From an uncultured Collinsella sp. (GTDB lineage: Bacteria; Actinomycetota; Coriobacteriia; Coriobacteriales; Coriobacteriaceae): a stretch of 25,767 nt of DNA. A model generated the notes under the pieces. It was not told where the DNA came from. It ran no database searches and saw only the letters and a list, made by a program, of their open reading frames with translations. Location: positions 1 through 25,767 of the forward strand of contig CABVAO010000024.1 in the NCBI GenBank assembly GCA_902496335.1, in the 5' to 3' direction. Positions 15,034 through 22,676 of the stretch are shown here, piece by piece (position 1 is the stretch's first letter; each line of letters starts with the position of its first letter). The position numbers were made by a program, and so were the translations under genes.

Positions 15034-16410
15034 CTACTCCTCCACGGCCTGCGTGCCGGCGGCACGGGCCAGATCATCGATTGCAAGGGTATCGGAACTC
15101 AAGGCGCGATGGCGTCCATCGAGCGCGGGCTCGCCTGCCTGTTCCACGGCCAGCGACTCGCCGGTGCGCATACGCCAAGCAGCGCGGCGACCCCAGACTA
15201 GGGACTCGAGCAGGCTGTTGGAAGCCAGGCGATTCTTGCCGTGAACGCCATTGCAGGCCGTCTCGCCAGCGGCGTAGAGCTCGGGCATCGAGGTGCGGCC
15301 GTCCTTGTCGACCCACACGCCGCCCATAAAGTAGTGCTGCGTGGGCGTGACGGGGATGGGCTCATCCAGGATGTCGCGACCGTCCTCAAGGCAGCGCGCG
15401 CGGATGTTGGCGAAGTGCCCGGTCACCACGTCGCGCTCGACGGGGGCAAAGCTCAGCCACTCGTGCTCGGTGCCGTCCTGCTTCATCTGCTCGCGAATAG
15501 CAGCGGCGACCACGTCGCGCGGCTGCAACTCGTCGGTAAAGCGCTCGCCGGCGGCGTTGAGCAGAATCGCGCCCTCGCCGCGGCAGCTCTCGCTGATCAG
15601 GAAGGTGCGGCCCGGCTGCGGCGAGAACAGTCCCGTGGGGTGAATCTGCACATAGTCCAGATGCTCCATCGTAATGCCGTGCTCCTGCGCGATGTAGCAG
15701 GCGTCGCCGGTGAGCTGCGGGTAGTTGGTGGAGTGATCGTACACGCCACCGATACCACCCGTCGCCCACAGCGTATGGCGAGCATGAATCTCAAACGGCC
15801 CGCCGGTATGCACGCCCTCGGCGGCATTTGCGAGCTCGTCGGCGGGACGGACCGAATCGCCCTCGTCCACGGCAACAGCGACGACACCAGTGCACACCGT
15901 GGCCCCATCGCGCTCGGCCGTGAGGATGTCAGTCATGGCCACGTGCTCAAGAATCTGCACGTTGTCCAGCTTGCGGACGGCCTGGAGCAGCTTGGTCGTG
16001 ATCTCCTTGCCCGTAATGTCGGCATGGAAGGCGATGCGCGGGCGGCTGTGCGCGCCCTCGCGGGTAAAGTCGAGGCCGCCATCGGCCTTGCGCTCAAAGT
16101 CCACGCCCATCGCCAGCAGGTCGTTGATGACCGAGCGGCTCGAGCGGATCATAATGTCTACGCTCTCGCGGCGGTTCTCGTAGTGACCGGCGTGCATGGT
16201 GTCCTCAAAGAAGGCACCGTAGTCCGAGCCCTCGGGCAGCACGCAGATGCCGCCCTGCGCGAGCATCGAATCGCACTCGTCGACCGCACCCTTGGAGAGC
16301 ATGATCACGCGCGTGCTCGTCGGCAGATTGAGAGCCGCATACAGGCCCGCCACGCCGCAGCCGGCAATGACGACATCGCACTCCATGTCGGGGTATTGCT
16401 TAGTTTCCAC
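15034..16410 (-). CDS. nadB: L-aspartate oxidase, short form
   Basis: This 458-residue FAD enzyme oxidises L-aspartate to iminoaspartate, the substrate of NadA. The dinucleotide motif GCGVAG is at 17-22. Later come MLAQGGICV, GAHSRPRIAFHADITGKE, HTLWATGGIGGVY, DYVQIHPTG, and PELYAAGETACNGVHGKNRLASNSLLESLVWG (ends at 407) in outline, all typical of NadB and the fumarate reductase flavoprotein family. Only about 50 residues follow, against roughly 130 in the E. coli enzyme, so most of the C-terminal helical domain is missing. The GTG at 16410 is chosen for AGAGG about 6 nt upstream; a start at 16455 would lie in a hairpin region. In anaerobes, fumarate rather than oxygen may be the electron acceptor. 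Confidence 0.92.
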   Translation of the reverse strand: METKQYPDMECDVVIAGCGVAGLYAALNLPTSTRVIMLSKGAVDECDSMLAQGGICVLPEGSDYGAFFEDTMHAGHYENRRESVDIMIRSSRSVINDLLAMGVDFERKADGGLDFTREGAHSRPRIAFHADITGKEITTKLLQAVRKLDNVQILEHVAMTDILTAERDGATVCTGVVAVAVDEGDSVRPADELANAAEGVHTGGPFEIHARHTLWATGGIGGVYDHSTNYPQLTGDACYIAQEHGITMEHLDYVQIHPTGLFSPQPGRTFLISESCRGEGAILLNAAGERFTDELQPRDVVAAAIREQMKQDGTEHEWLSFAPVERDVVTGHFANIRARCLEDGRDILDEPIPVTPTQHYFMGGVWVDKDGRTSMPELYAAGETACNGVHGKNRLASNSLLESLVWGRRAAWRMRTGESLAVEQAGEPALDGRHRALSSDTLAIDDLARAAGTQAVEE

Positions 16411-16432
16411 AGGAATCCTCTCCCTTGTAATG

Positions 16433-16459
16433 TGGCATAAGGGATGGTCCCTCATGCCA
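16433..16459 (-). other. Hairpin between nadA and nadB
   Basis: TGGCATAAGGGA (16433-16444) pairs with TCCCTCATGCCA (16448-16459) with one mismatch and a 3-nt loop, 7 nt beyond the nadA stop codon. There is no T tract. It might stabilise the nadA 3' end or adjust nadB expression. Confidence 0.5.
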
Positions 16460-16466
16460 TATTGGC

Positions 16467-17492
16467 TTAGCGCGCCGCGTACTCGAGCATGCGGTCGAGT
16501 GTGAGCTTAGCCTGGTCGGCGGCCTCGTCCGACACGCCAATCTGCACCTCGCCCTCTCCCGTCTCCAGGCAGCGCACGAGCTTTTCGAGCGTGATGAGAT
16601 CCATGTTGACGCAGGTGGGCTGCACCGCGGGGAAGTAGAACTTTTTGCCGGTGCCCTGGCAGCGGCGCTCGAGCTCGTAGAGCACGCCGCGGACCGTCAC
16701 GATGATGAACTCGCTGGCGTCCGACTCCTCGGCATACTTGATGATGCCGGCGGTGGAGCCGATGTAGTCGGCCTCGGCCAACACGTCGGCCTTGCACTCG
16801 GGGTGCGCCAGTACGAGCGCGTCGGGATGTGCCTCCTGCGCATCGACGATCTGCTCGACGGTGATGATGTGGTGGCGCGGGCAGTAGCCCTTGTTAAGCA
16901 GGACGTGCTTTTGCGGCACCTGCTCGGCTACGAAGCGACCGAGGTTTTGGTCGGGAATGAACAGGACGTGCTGCTGCGGCAGCTCGGACACGATCTTGAC
17001 AGCGTTGGAGCTGGTGACGCACACATCACTCCAGCTCTTGATCTCGACCGTCGAGTTGACGTAGCACACCACGGCCAGGTCGTCGCCGTACTCGGCGCGG
17101 GCGGCGTCGACCGTCTCGCGCTTGACCATGTGCGCCATGGGGCAGTCCGCGCCCGGCTCGGGCAGCAGCACGGTCTTGGTGGGGTTGAGCAGCTTGGCGC
17201 TCTCGCCCATAAACTCCACGCCGCACAGCACGATAGTCTGCTGCGGCAGGCTCTTGGCGAGCTTTGCCAGGTAGAAGCTGTCGCCGACGTAATCGGCCAC
17301 AGCCTGGACCTCGGGTGCCACGTAATAGTGTGCCAGGATCACCGCGTCGCGTTTGGTTTTAAGTTGTTGAATGGCCTCGACGAGCTCTGCGGGCACCAAT
17401 GCCGCGCGCTCCGTTGCCGTCGTTGCCGATGCCAGGCCGGCCGCAATGTCGCGTGCAAGCTCCGATGCATCCATGTTCGCGCTCTGTGCCAT
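16467..17492 (-). CDS. nadA: Quinolinate synthase (4Fe-4S)
   Basis: This 341-residue enzyme condenses iminoaspartate with dihydroxyacetone phosphate to give quinolinate, using an oxygen-sensitive [4Fe-4S] cluster. The three expected cluster cysteines are C90 (LCGVEFMGESAKLLNP), C204 (NKGYCPRHH) and C294 (QPTCVNM). Other family motifs are AHYYVAPEVQAVADYVGDS, YVNSTVEIKS and HPEC. Start: the ATG at 17492, with GAGGGG 5 nt upstream, rather than the adjacent TTG at 17495. It is first in nadA-nadB-nadC-niaR and is preceded by a clear promoter and palindrome (17528-17577). Confidence 0.96.
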   Translation of the reverse strand: MAQSANMDASELARDIAAGLASATTATERAALVPAELVEAIQQLKTKRDAVILAHYYVAPEVQAVADYVGDSFYLAKLAKSLPQQTIVLCGVEFMGESAKLLNPTKTVLLPEPGADCPMAHMVKRETVDAARAEYGDDLAVVCYVNSTVEIKSWSDVCVTSSNAVKIVSELPQQHVLFIPDQNLGRFVAEQVPQKHVLLNKGYCPRHHIITVEQIVDAQEAHPDALVLAHPECKADVLAEADYIGSTAGIIKYAEESDASEFIIVTVRGVLYELERRCQGTGKKFYFPAVQPTCVNMDLITLEKLVRCLETGEGEVQIGVSDEAADQAKLTLDRMLEYAAR

Positions 17493-17527
17493 CAAGGCCC
17501 CTCTCTTTTGGCGAATCTTGGGGCTTT

Positions 17528-17577
17528 AGTATGACACCTAGGTTTACAGCTGACAAGACAGCTGTAAACCTAGGTGT
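17528..17577 (-). promoter_or_regulatory. nad operon promoter inside a 19-bp palindrome (probable NiaR operator)
   Basis: ACACCTAGGTTTACAGCTG (17534-17552) pairs perfectly with its inverse (17559-17577) around 6 nt. On the minus strand TTGTCA (17551-17556) and CATACT (17528-17533), 17 nt apart, form a good -35/-10 pair leading into nadA, about 35 nt from its ATG. The -35 sits at the centre of the palindrome and the spacer is one arm, so a bound repressor would block RNA polymerase. NiaR encoded in the operon is the natural candidate; this link is inferred. Confidence 0.75.
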
Positions 17578-17734
17578 AAAGTTGAAATAAAGATTCGATC
17601 ATGCGGCAGGCCCATTTTCGAACTGGCAAACTGAGGATAGCCGAGCTCTCGATAGCGTAGGAGGCATCTTTGGACGGCCGCCGCGCATGGTCGACGGCAT
17701 GCCCGCCAGGCAATCGCTCGCCGGCGCCAATCCG

Positions 17735-18310
17735 CTACAGTGGAGCAGCCGCCGGGGTCAGCTGCTTGATATAGGCCCACATGCGCTGCTTGGCCGCTTT
17801 GTCGGCCAGCGCCGCCTCAAAGCCATCGAGCGCGAGCACGCGGCGGCCCTGCACATGGGCGATCAGACCGGGCTTGAGCATGGCGGTGTCGAAGTCATCA
17901 ATCGCCACGAGCATGTCGGCGTAGGTTTCGCGCATGACATCAGCCGCGCTGTTATCGAGCAGCAGCACCGCCTCGGGGTCCAAGGTCTCAAGCGCCTCGC
18001 GGAACAGGTCGCACGGCAGGGCGTGGCCCACCGCCACAGCTCCGTCGCCTGCGCCGGCAACACTCGCCAGCACACAAAAATCTTCGGGCGCGTAACCGAT
18101 TGCCCCGAGCGCCTTGCGCAATGCGGCACCATCCGCGCCGGCGGCAAGTTCGCCGCCCGAACGCTCGGCATCATCCAAATCGCCTTTGACCAGTACGATC
18201 GGCGAGCACGCGTTGCCCGCGATACGCACGCCACGGGCCGCAAGCGATGCAAGCTCCTGCTCGGCCGCCTGGGCGATGGCTTCTTTTTTCTGGCTTTGTG
18301 ACGTGGGCAT
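17735..18310 (-). CDS. Uracil-DNA glycosylase-like protein lacking catalytic motifs
   Basis: This 191-residue soluble protein looks like a divergent member of the family 4/5 uracil-DNA glycosylase fold. The run PIVLVKGDLDDAERSGGELAAGADGAALRKALGAIGYAPEDFCVL (about 37-81, in outline) follows the layout of the glycosylase VGEAPG...GRPFVGxAG...LL..LGL segment. EAVLLLDNSAADVM (113-126) matches the later LG-xxAA strand and helix. FEAALADKAAKQRMWAYIKQL (164-184, outline) matches the end containing HPSxxxR. The catalytic residues at those places are replaced and the iron-sulfur cysteines are missing. This resemblance is from memory of the family and needs a profile search. The ATG at 18310 has GGAG 5 nt upstream. 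It is divergent from trxA. Confidence 0.55.
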   Translation of the reverse strand: MPTSQSQKKEAIAQAAEQELASLAARGVRIAGNACSPIVLVKGDLDDAERSGGELAAGADGAALRKALGAIGYAPEDFCVLASVAGAGDGAVAVGHALPCDLFREALETLDPEAVLLLDNSAADVMRETYADMLVAIDDFDTAMLKPGLIAHVQGRRVLALDGFEAALADKAAKQRMWAYIKQLTPAAAPL

Positions 18311-18446
18311 GCGCTCTCCAATCGTTTGCGTGCCCACCATTATATAAAAGAGCCGCCCGCGAGTGGTTGCTTTGCGGACCGTTGGGTATAAGCACGGTCG
18401 TACTGAGTTTTACGCGGCCGAGCCGCGTCGCATTATGGAGGTCACC

Positions 18447-18767
18447 ATGGCTGACATTAAGCAGATTACCCCCGAGAACTTCGATTCCGTCGTTAGCGAC
18501 AACCTTCCCGTACTGGTTGATTTTTGGGCGCCCTGGTGCGGGCCCTGCCGGTCGCTCTCGCCCATCGTGGACGAGGTAGCCGACGAGCTGGCCGGCAAGC
18601 TTGCCGTTGCCAAGTGCAATGTCGACGACAACCAGGACCTGGCCATGAAATATGGCGTCATGAGCATCCCCACGCTGATTGTCTTTAAGAACGGCGAGGA
18701 AATTGACCGCTCGGTCGGCGCGCTGCCCAAGGCAAGGCTGCAGGCATTGCTGGAGAAGCACCTGTAA
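18447..18767 (+). CDS. trxA: Thioredoxin
   Basis: This 106-residue thioredoxin is a cytoplasmic disulfide reductase recycled by thioredoxin reductase. The active site is WCGPC (C31 and C34), followed by the usual SLSPIVDEVADEL helix, the NVDDN strand, and the cis-proline motif SIPT with LIVFKNGE. The length is typical. The start ATG at 18447 has GGAGGT 4 nt upstream; an upstream ATG in the same frame at 18435 overlaps this site. A small hairpin (ACGCGGC-CGA-GCCGCGT, 18412-18428) lies in the leader, and TATAAG (18387-18392) may be its -10. It is monocistronic, followed by a 231-nt gene-free gap. Confidence 0.96.
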   Translation: MADIKQITPENFDSVVSDNLPVLVDFWAPWCGPCRSLSPIVDEVADELAGKLAVAKCNVDDNQDLAMKYGVMSIPTLIVFKNGEEIDRSVGALPKARLQALLEKHL

Positions 18768-18888
18768 TACGCTGGTTACATTTTGGCGTCCAGCCGCCGT
18801 CCATGAGCGCTTTTGCACCGCTCGCCGGACTTCTGGGTGCACCGCGTGCGACCACGGATAGTATGGTAGTCACAAACAGCCCCCAGTG

Positions 18889-18921
18889 AACGGGTGCGGG
18901 TCACACAGACTCGCACCCGTT
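18889..18921 (+). terminator. Intrinsic terminator upstream of the nikR locus
   Basis: AACGGGTGCG (18889-18898) pairs with CGCACCCGTT (18912-18921) around 13 nt and is followed by TTCTT. It is 121 nt after the trxA stop codon, so it either ends the trxA mRNA late or ends a short leader transcript before the next operon. Confidence 0.7.
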
Positions 18922-18998
18922 TTCTTATGCGGTAGCGCCCCGCGCGGGCGTAGTAGAATCTGAACCACTGGATTGCCCCGAGCATAAGGAGATTTCCC

Positions 18999-19247
18999 AT
19001 GCATGACGTCGGAATGAACATGAGCCAGCTTGCCATGAGCGTCAAGCAGGTCGACGACACCATCGAGCTCGCCCACGAGTGGAGCCATCAGCTGCTGCAT
19101 GCGACCGAGAACTTTGATATGGAGCGCATTGGCGCCAAGCTCGAGGCCGCCATGGCGGCGCTCCACGAGGCACACGACGCACTCGAGGGCTATGAGGAGG
19201 CCATCGAGGCCGACCATAACTCTGTTGGCTCCGTAAAGCTGGTGTAG
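18999..19247 (+). CDS. Small histidine-rich helical protein, possibly nickel related
   Basis: This 82-residue protein, predicted mostly helical and acidic, has no family I recognise. It has seven histidines: H2, H26, H30, H34, H56, H59 and H73. H26, H30 and H34 are spaced i, i+4 and i+8, so they would line one face of a helix, and H56-H59 form an HxxH. This could bind metal. AAGGAG lies 7 nt before the ATG, a strong ribosome site. The gene ends 1 nt before the GTG of nikR, so both are cotranscribed and probably coupled. The neighbours are nickel regulation and hydrogenase maturation genes, and hypA and hypB are missing, so a role in nickel handling is a fair inference but untested. Confidence 0.75.
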   Translation: MHDVGMNMSQLAMSVKQVDDTIELAHEWSHQLLHATENFDMERIGAKLEAAMAALHEAHDALEGYEEAIEADHNSVGSVKLV

Positions 19248-19248
19248 C

Positions 19249-19761
19249 GTGGCCGAGCACGAGCACGCCTGCGATCGCGAGCACGAGCATCCGCACGGGC
19301 CGACCGGCAACGTGGGCTGCCGTTGCAGCGGCTCCGCCTCAGAGCTGGTCCGTTTTTCGGTCACCGCGCCCGACGACCTGCTGCGCCGCTTTGACGAGCA
19401 GATTGCGCGCCGCGGCGACGTTGCCAACCGTTCCGAGGCCGTGCGCGACCTGATTCGCACCTCGATTGCCAAGGAGCAGATGCGAACGCCCGACGAGCAG
19501 GTCATCGGGTCGCTCACCATGATTTACGACCATCACACCGGCGACCTGACGCGCCGTCTGGACGAGGTGCAGCACGACTACACCGACGAGATCGTATCGA
19601 CCATGCATGTGCATCTGGATCACCACAACTGCTTGGAGATTCTGGCGCTTAAGGGTCGCGGCGAGCGTGTCTACGAGCTGGCCGACCGTCTACTGGGCCT
19701 GCGCGGCGTTAAACACGGCGAGCTCACCTGCGCCGCCACCGAGCAGAGCCTGGGGCTGTAA
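19249..19761 (+). CDS. nikR: Nickel-responsive regulator NikR with His/Cys-rich N-terminal extension
   Basis: This 170-residue repressor has a ribbon-helix-helix DNA-binding domain (about 34-75, LVRFSVTAPDDLLRRFDEQI then NRSEAVRDLIR) and a C-terminal nickel-sensing ACT-like domain. Ligands corresponding to E. coli NikR H76, H87, H89 and C95 are H109, H120, H122 and C128 (in MHVHLDHHNCLEIL). The first 32 residues are extra compared with classical NikR and contain HEHACDREHEHPHG and a CRC. The GTG start is 1 nt after the stop of the His-rich gene. An alternative shorter start would be needed to remove the extension, and I see no ribosome site for one. Its targets are not visible; hyp genes or nickel uptake genes are likely. 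Confidence 0.93.
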   Translation: MAEHEHACDREHEHPHGPTGNVGCRCSGSASELVRFSVTAPDDLLRRFDEQIARRGDVANRSEAVRDLIRTSIAKEQMRTPDEQVIGSLTMIYDHHTGDLTRRLDEVQHDYTDEIVSTMHVHLDHHNCLEILALKGRGERVYELADRLLGLRGVKHGELTCAATEQSLGL

Positions 19762-19809
19762 CGGCACACGACTGCCAATAAGGGACAGGTTTCGATGAAG
19801 GAGGGTCAC

Positions 19810-22281
19810 ATGCGACATGCGCATATCCATGTAACGGGCATTGTGCAGGGTGTCGGCATGCGACCGTTTGTGTATCGCGAGGCCATGGCGCACGGCATTT
19901 GCGGCTGGGTGCTCAACGCGGGCGATGGCGTGCATATCGAGGCACACGCTCTCAGCGAGTCGCTCGACGAATTTGTCGCCGCGCTTTCCGAGCATGCGCC
20001 TGCGGCGTCTCGCGTGGAGCATGTCGAGGTTGTAGACCTAGCACCCGGCGACTGGAACGCCGCCAACGAGCAGGGTTTTCGCATTGTGGCGTCGCAGGAT
20101 CAAACTGCCCACACGACGCTCATCTCGCCCGACATCGCCACGTGCGACGACTGCCTGCGCGAGCTGTTCGACCCCGCCGACCGACGCTTTCATTATCCCT
20201 TTATCAACTGCACCAATTGCGGACCGCGCTTTACCATCATTCGCTCGCTGCCCTATGACCGAGCGGCAACCTCGATGGATCGCTTTCTCATGTGCCCCAC
20301 CTGCGCCGCAGAGTATGCCGACCCGCTCGATCGGCGGTTTCACGCGCAGCCCGATGCCTGCTTTGATTGCGGACCGCATATTACGTGGGGCGAGGCCGAT
20401 TGCGGCGTTGCGCCAGCGGTCGCCAACGCAACACCCGCCGTCGGCTCCACGCGCGAGGCCAGCGATGCCATCATCGAACGCTGCGTCGAGCTGCTGGCAG
20501 ACGGCGGCATCGTCGCCATCAAGGGTCTGGGCGGATTCCACCTGGCCTGCGATGCCACCAACGAACAGGCGGTGTGCGAGTTGCGCCGTCGCAAGCGTCG
20601 CAGCAATAAGCCGCTCGCCGTTATGGTGTGCGGCCTTGCCGACGCCGAGCGCCTGTGTCATATCGATGGCATTGAGCGCAACCTGCTGGCCGGCAGTGTT
20701 CGTCCCATTGTGCTGCTGCGTCGCCGCGCAGCCGGCAACGACGCCCACAGCTCCCCCAACGCCCTCGAACTCGCGCCATCCGTCGCGCACGACTTACCCG
20801 AGCTTGGCGTCATGCTCCCCTACACCCCGCTTCAACATTTGCTGCTCGCCGCAGCCGCGGCGCACGGCATGAGCGCACTCGTCATGACCAGCGGAAACCT
20901 GAGCGAAGAGCCCATCGAGACCGACGATGCCCTTGCATGGGAGCACCTTGTTGCCGCCGGCATCGCCGATGCGCTGCTCGGTAACGACCGCGCGATTCTG
21001 TCGCGCTACGACGACTCCGTGGTACGCGTAGTCGACGGGGTCGTCATGCCCGTGCGCCGCGCACGCGGATATGCGCCGCAGCCGCTGTCTTTGCCGGCGC
21101 TCGACAACGCCACGCCCTGTGTGCTCGCCTGCGGGCCGCAGCAAAAAGCCACGATCGCACTCACGCGTGAGGACGCCGACGGCCATGCGGCCTGTTTTGT
21201 GTCGCAGCATATCGGCGATGTCGAAAACGGCGCGACTTTCGATGCTTGGAGCGCCGCACGCACGCGTCTGGAAAGCCTCTTTGACCTGGCGCCTGCCGCC
21301 TTGGCATGCGACATGCATCCCAGTTATCTGTCGAGCCAATGGGCGCGCGAGCAGGCACGGGAGCACAATCTGCCGCTTATCGAAGTCCAGCACCATCATG
21401 CGCACATCGCGAGTGTCATGGCAGAGGCGATTGCCGCAGGCCGGCTTGCGCCCGATGCACGCGTCCTCGGCATCGCCTTCGACGGCACGGGTGCCGGCAC
21501 CGACAGCACCATATGGGGCGGTGAGTTTCTTGTCGCCCATCTCGCCGATTTTGAGCGCGTCGCGCATCTGCGCACCTGGGCGCTTCCCGGTGGCGCCGCA
21601 TCCGTACACGATGCGCGCCGCAACGCCTTTGCCCTGCTCAGCGAGCTCGACCTGCTCGAGCACCCGGGAGCCGTGGGGCTCTTGAACAGCCTTGACGAGC
21701 AAACGCGCAGCATAACGGCAACGATGATCGAGCGCGGCATCAACAGTCCGCGCACCAGCAGTATGGGTCGCCTGTTTGATGCCGCAGCCGCGATTTTGGG
21801 CATTTGCGGCCAGGCAACCTACGAGGGCGAACCCGCCATCGAGCTCGAAGCCGCCGCTTGGCGTGCACTGGACGGCAAAATCGCCCGTTTTCCCGACGAC
21901 AACGTCGGCTATTCCACATCTGGCCCATCGTGGTTGGACGGCCCCGATGTGCTGGACCAGAAAGCACTCTTTGAGGCACTTTTGGAGGGAATTGAAGCCG
22001 GAGCGCCCGCCGACAGGCTCGCACTCGACTTCCATGTCGCCGTCGCGCGCTCCTCGGCGCGCACCGCCACCGAAATCTGCGCGCGCGAGGGCATTGGCAC
22101 CGTCGCGCTCTCGGGCGGCGTGTTCATGAACCGACTTCTGCTCCAGCTCCTCACCCGCGAGCTCAAATACGCGGGCCTTGCTGTCTTGGTCCCCCACACC
22201 GTACCCGTCAATGACGGCTGCATCGCCTACGGTCAGGCGGCGGTCGCAAGCGCTCGTCTTGCGCAGATTGCATCGCAGTAG
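19810..22281 (+). CDS. hypF: Carbamoyltransferase HypF (NiFe-hydrogenase maturation)
   Basis: This 823-residue enzyme uses carbamoyl phosphate and ATP to carbamoylate the C-terminal cysteine of HypE, the source of the cyanide ligands. Domains in order: acylphosphatase (about 1-92, VQGVGMRPFVYR), two zinc-finger units (C112, C115, C134, C137 and C162, C165, C184, C187, each with the DxxDRRFHxP spacer), a YrdC-like domain (about 217-400, KGLGGFHLACDA and KRRSNKPLAVM), and a Kae1-like domain (QHHHAHIASVMAE, IAFDGTGAGTDSTIWGGE, LSGGVFMNRLL). Length is normal to slightly long. AGGAGG lies 5 nt before the ATG at 19810; the in-frame start at 19795 contains it. It is 48 nt downstream of nikR and 134 nt upstream of hypC. 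Confidence 0.97.
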   Translation: MRHAHIHVTGIVQGVGMRPFVYREAMAHGICGWVLNAGDGVHIEAHALSESLDEFVAALSEHAPAASRVEHVEVVDLAPGDWNAANEQGFRIVASQDQTAHTTLISPDIATCDDCLRELFDPADRRFHYPFINCTNCGPRFTIIRSLPYDRAATSMDRFLMCPTCAAEYADPLDRRFHAQPDACFDCGPHITWGEADCGVAPAVANATPAVGSTREASDAIIERCVELLADGGIVAIKGLGGFHLACDATNEQAVCELRRRKRRSNKPLAVMVCGLADAERLCHIDGIERNLLAGSVRPIVLLRRRAAGNDAHSSPNALELAPSVAHDLPELGVMLPYTPLQHLLLAAAAAHGMSALVMTSGNLSEEPIETDDALAWEHLVAAGIADALLGNDRAILSRYDDSVVRVVDGVVMPVRRARGYAPQPLSLPALDNATPCVLACGPQQKATIALTREDADGHAACFVSQHIGDVENGATFDAWSAARTRLESLFDLAPAALACDMHPSYLSSQWAREQAREHNLPLIEVQHHHAHIASVMAEAIAAGRLAPDARVLGIAFDGTGAGTDSTIWGGEFLVAHLADFERVAHLRTWALPGGAASVHDARRNAFALLSELDLLEHPGAVGLLNSLDEQTRSITATMIERGINSPRTSSMGRLFDAAAAILGICGQATYEGEPAIELEAAAWRALDGKIARFPDDNVGYSTSGPSWLDGPDVLDQKALFEALLEGIEAGAPADRLALDFHVAVARSSARTATEICAREGIGTVALSGGVFMNRLLLQLLTRELKYAGLAVLVPHTVPVNDGCIAYGQAAVASARLAQIASQ

Positions 22282-22415
22282 CTCGCCCTCACACGCCGCT
22301 GTGCCCAGCCGTCTCACAGGCGTAACGCGTTTGCCCGCAAACCCCGCGAGCGCTACCATCAACTGATGGATTATTGAGCGCCTATCCAGCGCAAAGCGTC
22401 TAAAAGGGGAACAAT

Positions 22416-22676
22416 ATGTGCCTTGCCGTTCCCGGTAAAGTAGTCAAACGCGACGACGACCTCAAGGCCACCGTCGACATGATGGGCATCGAGCGCCCCG
22501 TGTCGCTACGACTCGTGCCGACGGCGCAGGTTGGCGACTATATTCTCGTACACGCCGGCTTTGGCATCCAGATCGTCGACGAGCAGGAAGCGCAGGAGAC
22601 GCTCGACCTGGTCAACACCATGACCGAACTGGCCGAAGAAGACCAACTGGCCAGCAACCCGGCCGAGGCATACTAG
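22416..22676 (+). CDS. hypC: Hydrogenase maturation chaperone HypC
   Basis: This 86-residue chaperone forms a complex with HypD on which the Fe(CN)2CO unit is assembled and then carried to the hydrogenase large subunit. It has the family start MCLAVPGKV, in which Cys2 is essential, the small beta-barrel core (VGDYILVHAGFGIQIVDEQEA) and a helical C-terminus. A GGGG site precedes the ATG. Its stop codon overlaps the GTG start of hypD by one base (TAGTG). The 134 nt upstream of it contain no gene and may hold a promoter, which I cannot place. Confidence 0.97.
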   Translation: MCLAVPGKVVKRDDDLKATVDMMGIERPVSLRLVPTAQVGDYILVHAGFGIQIVDEQEAQETLDLVNTMTELAEEDQLASNPAEAY

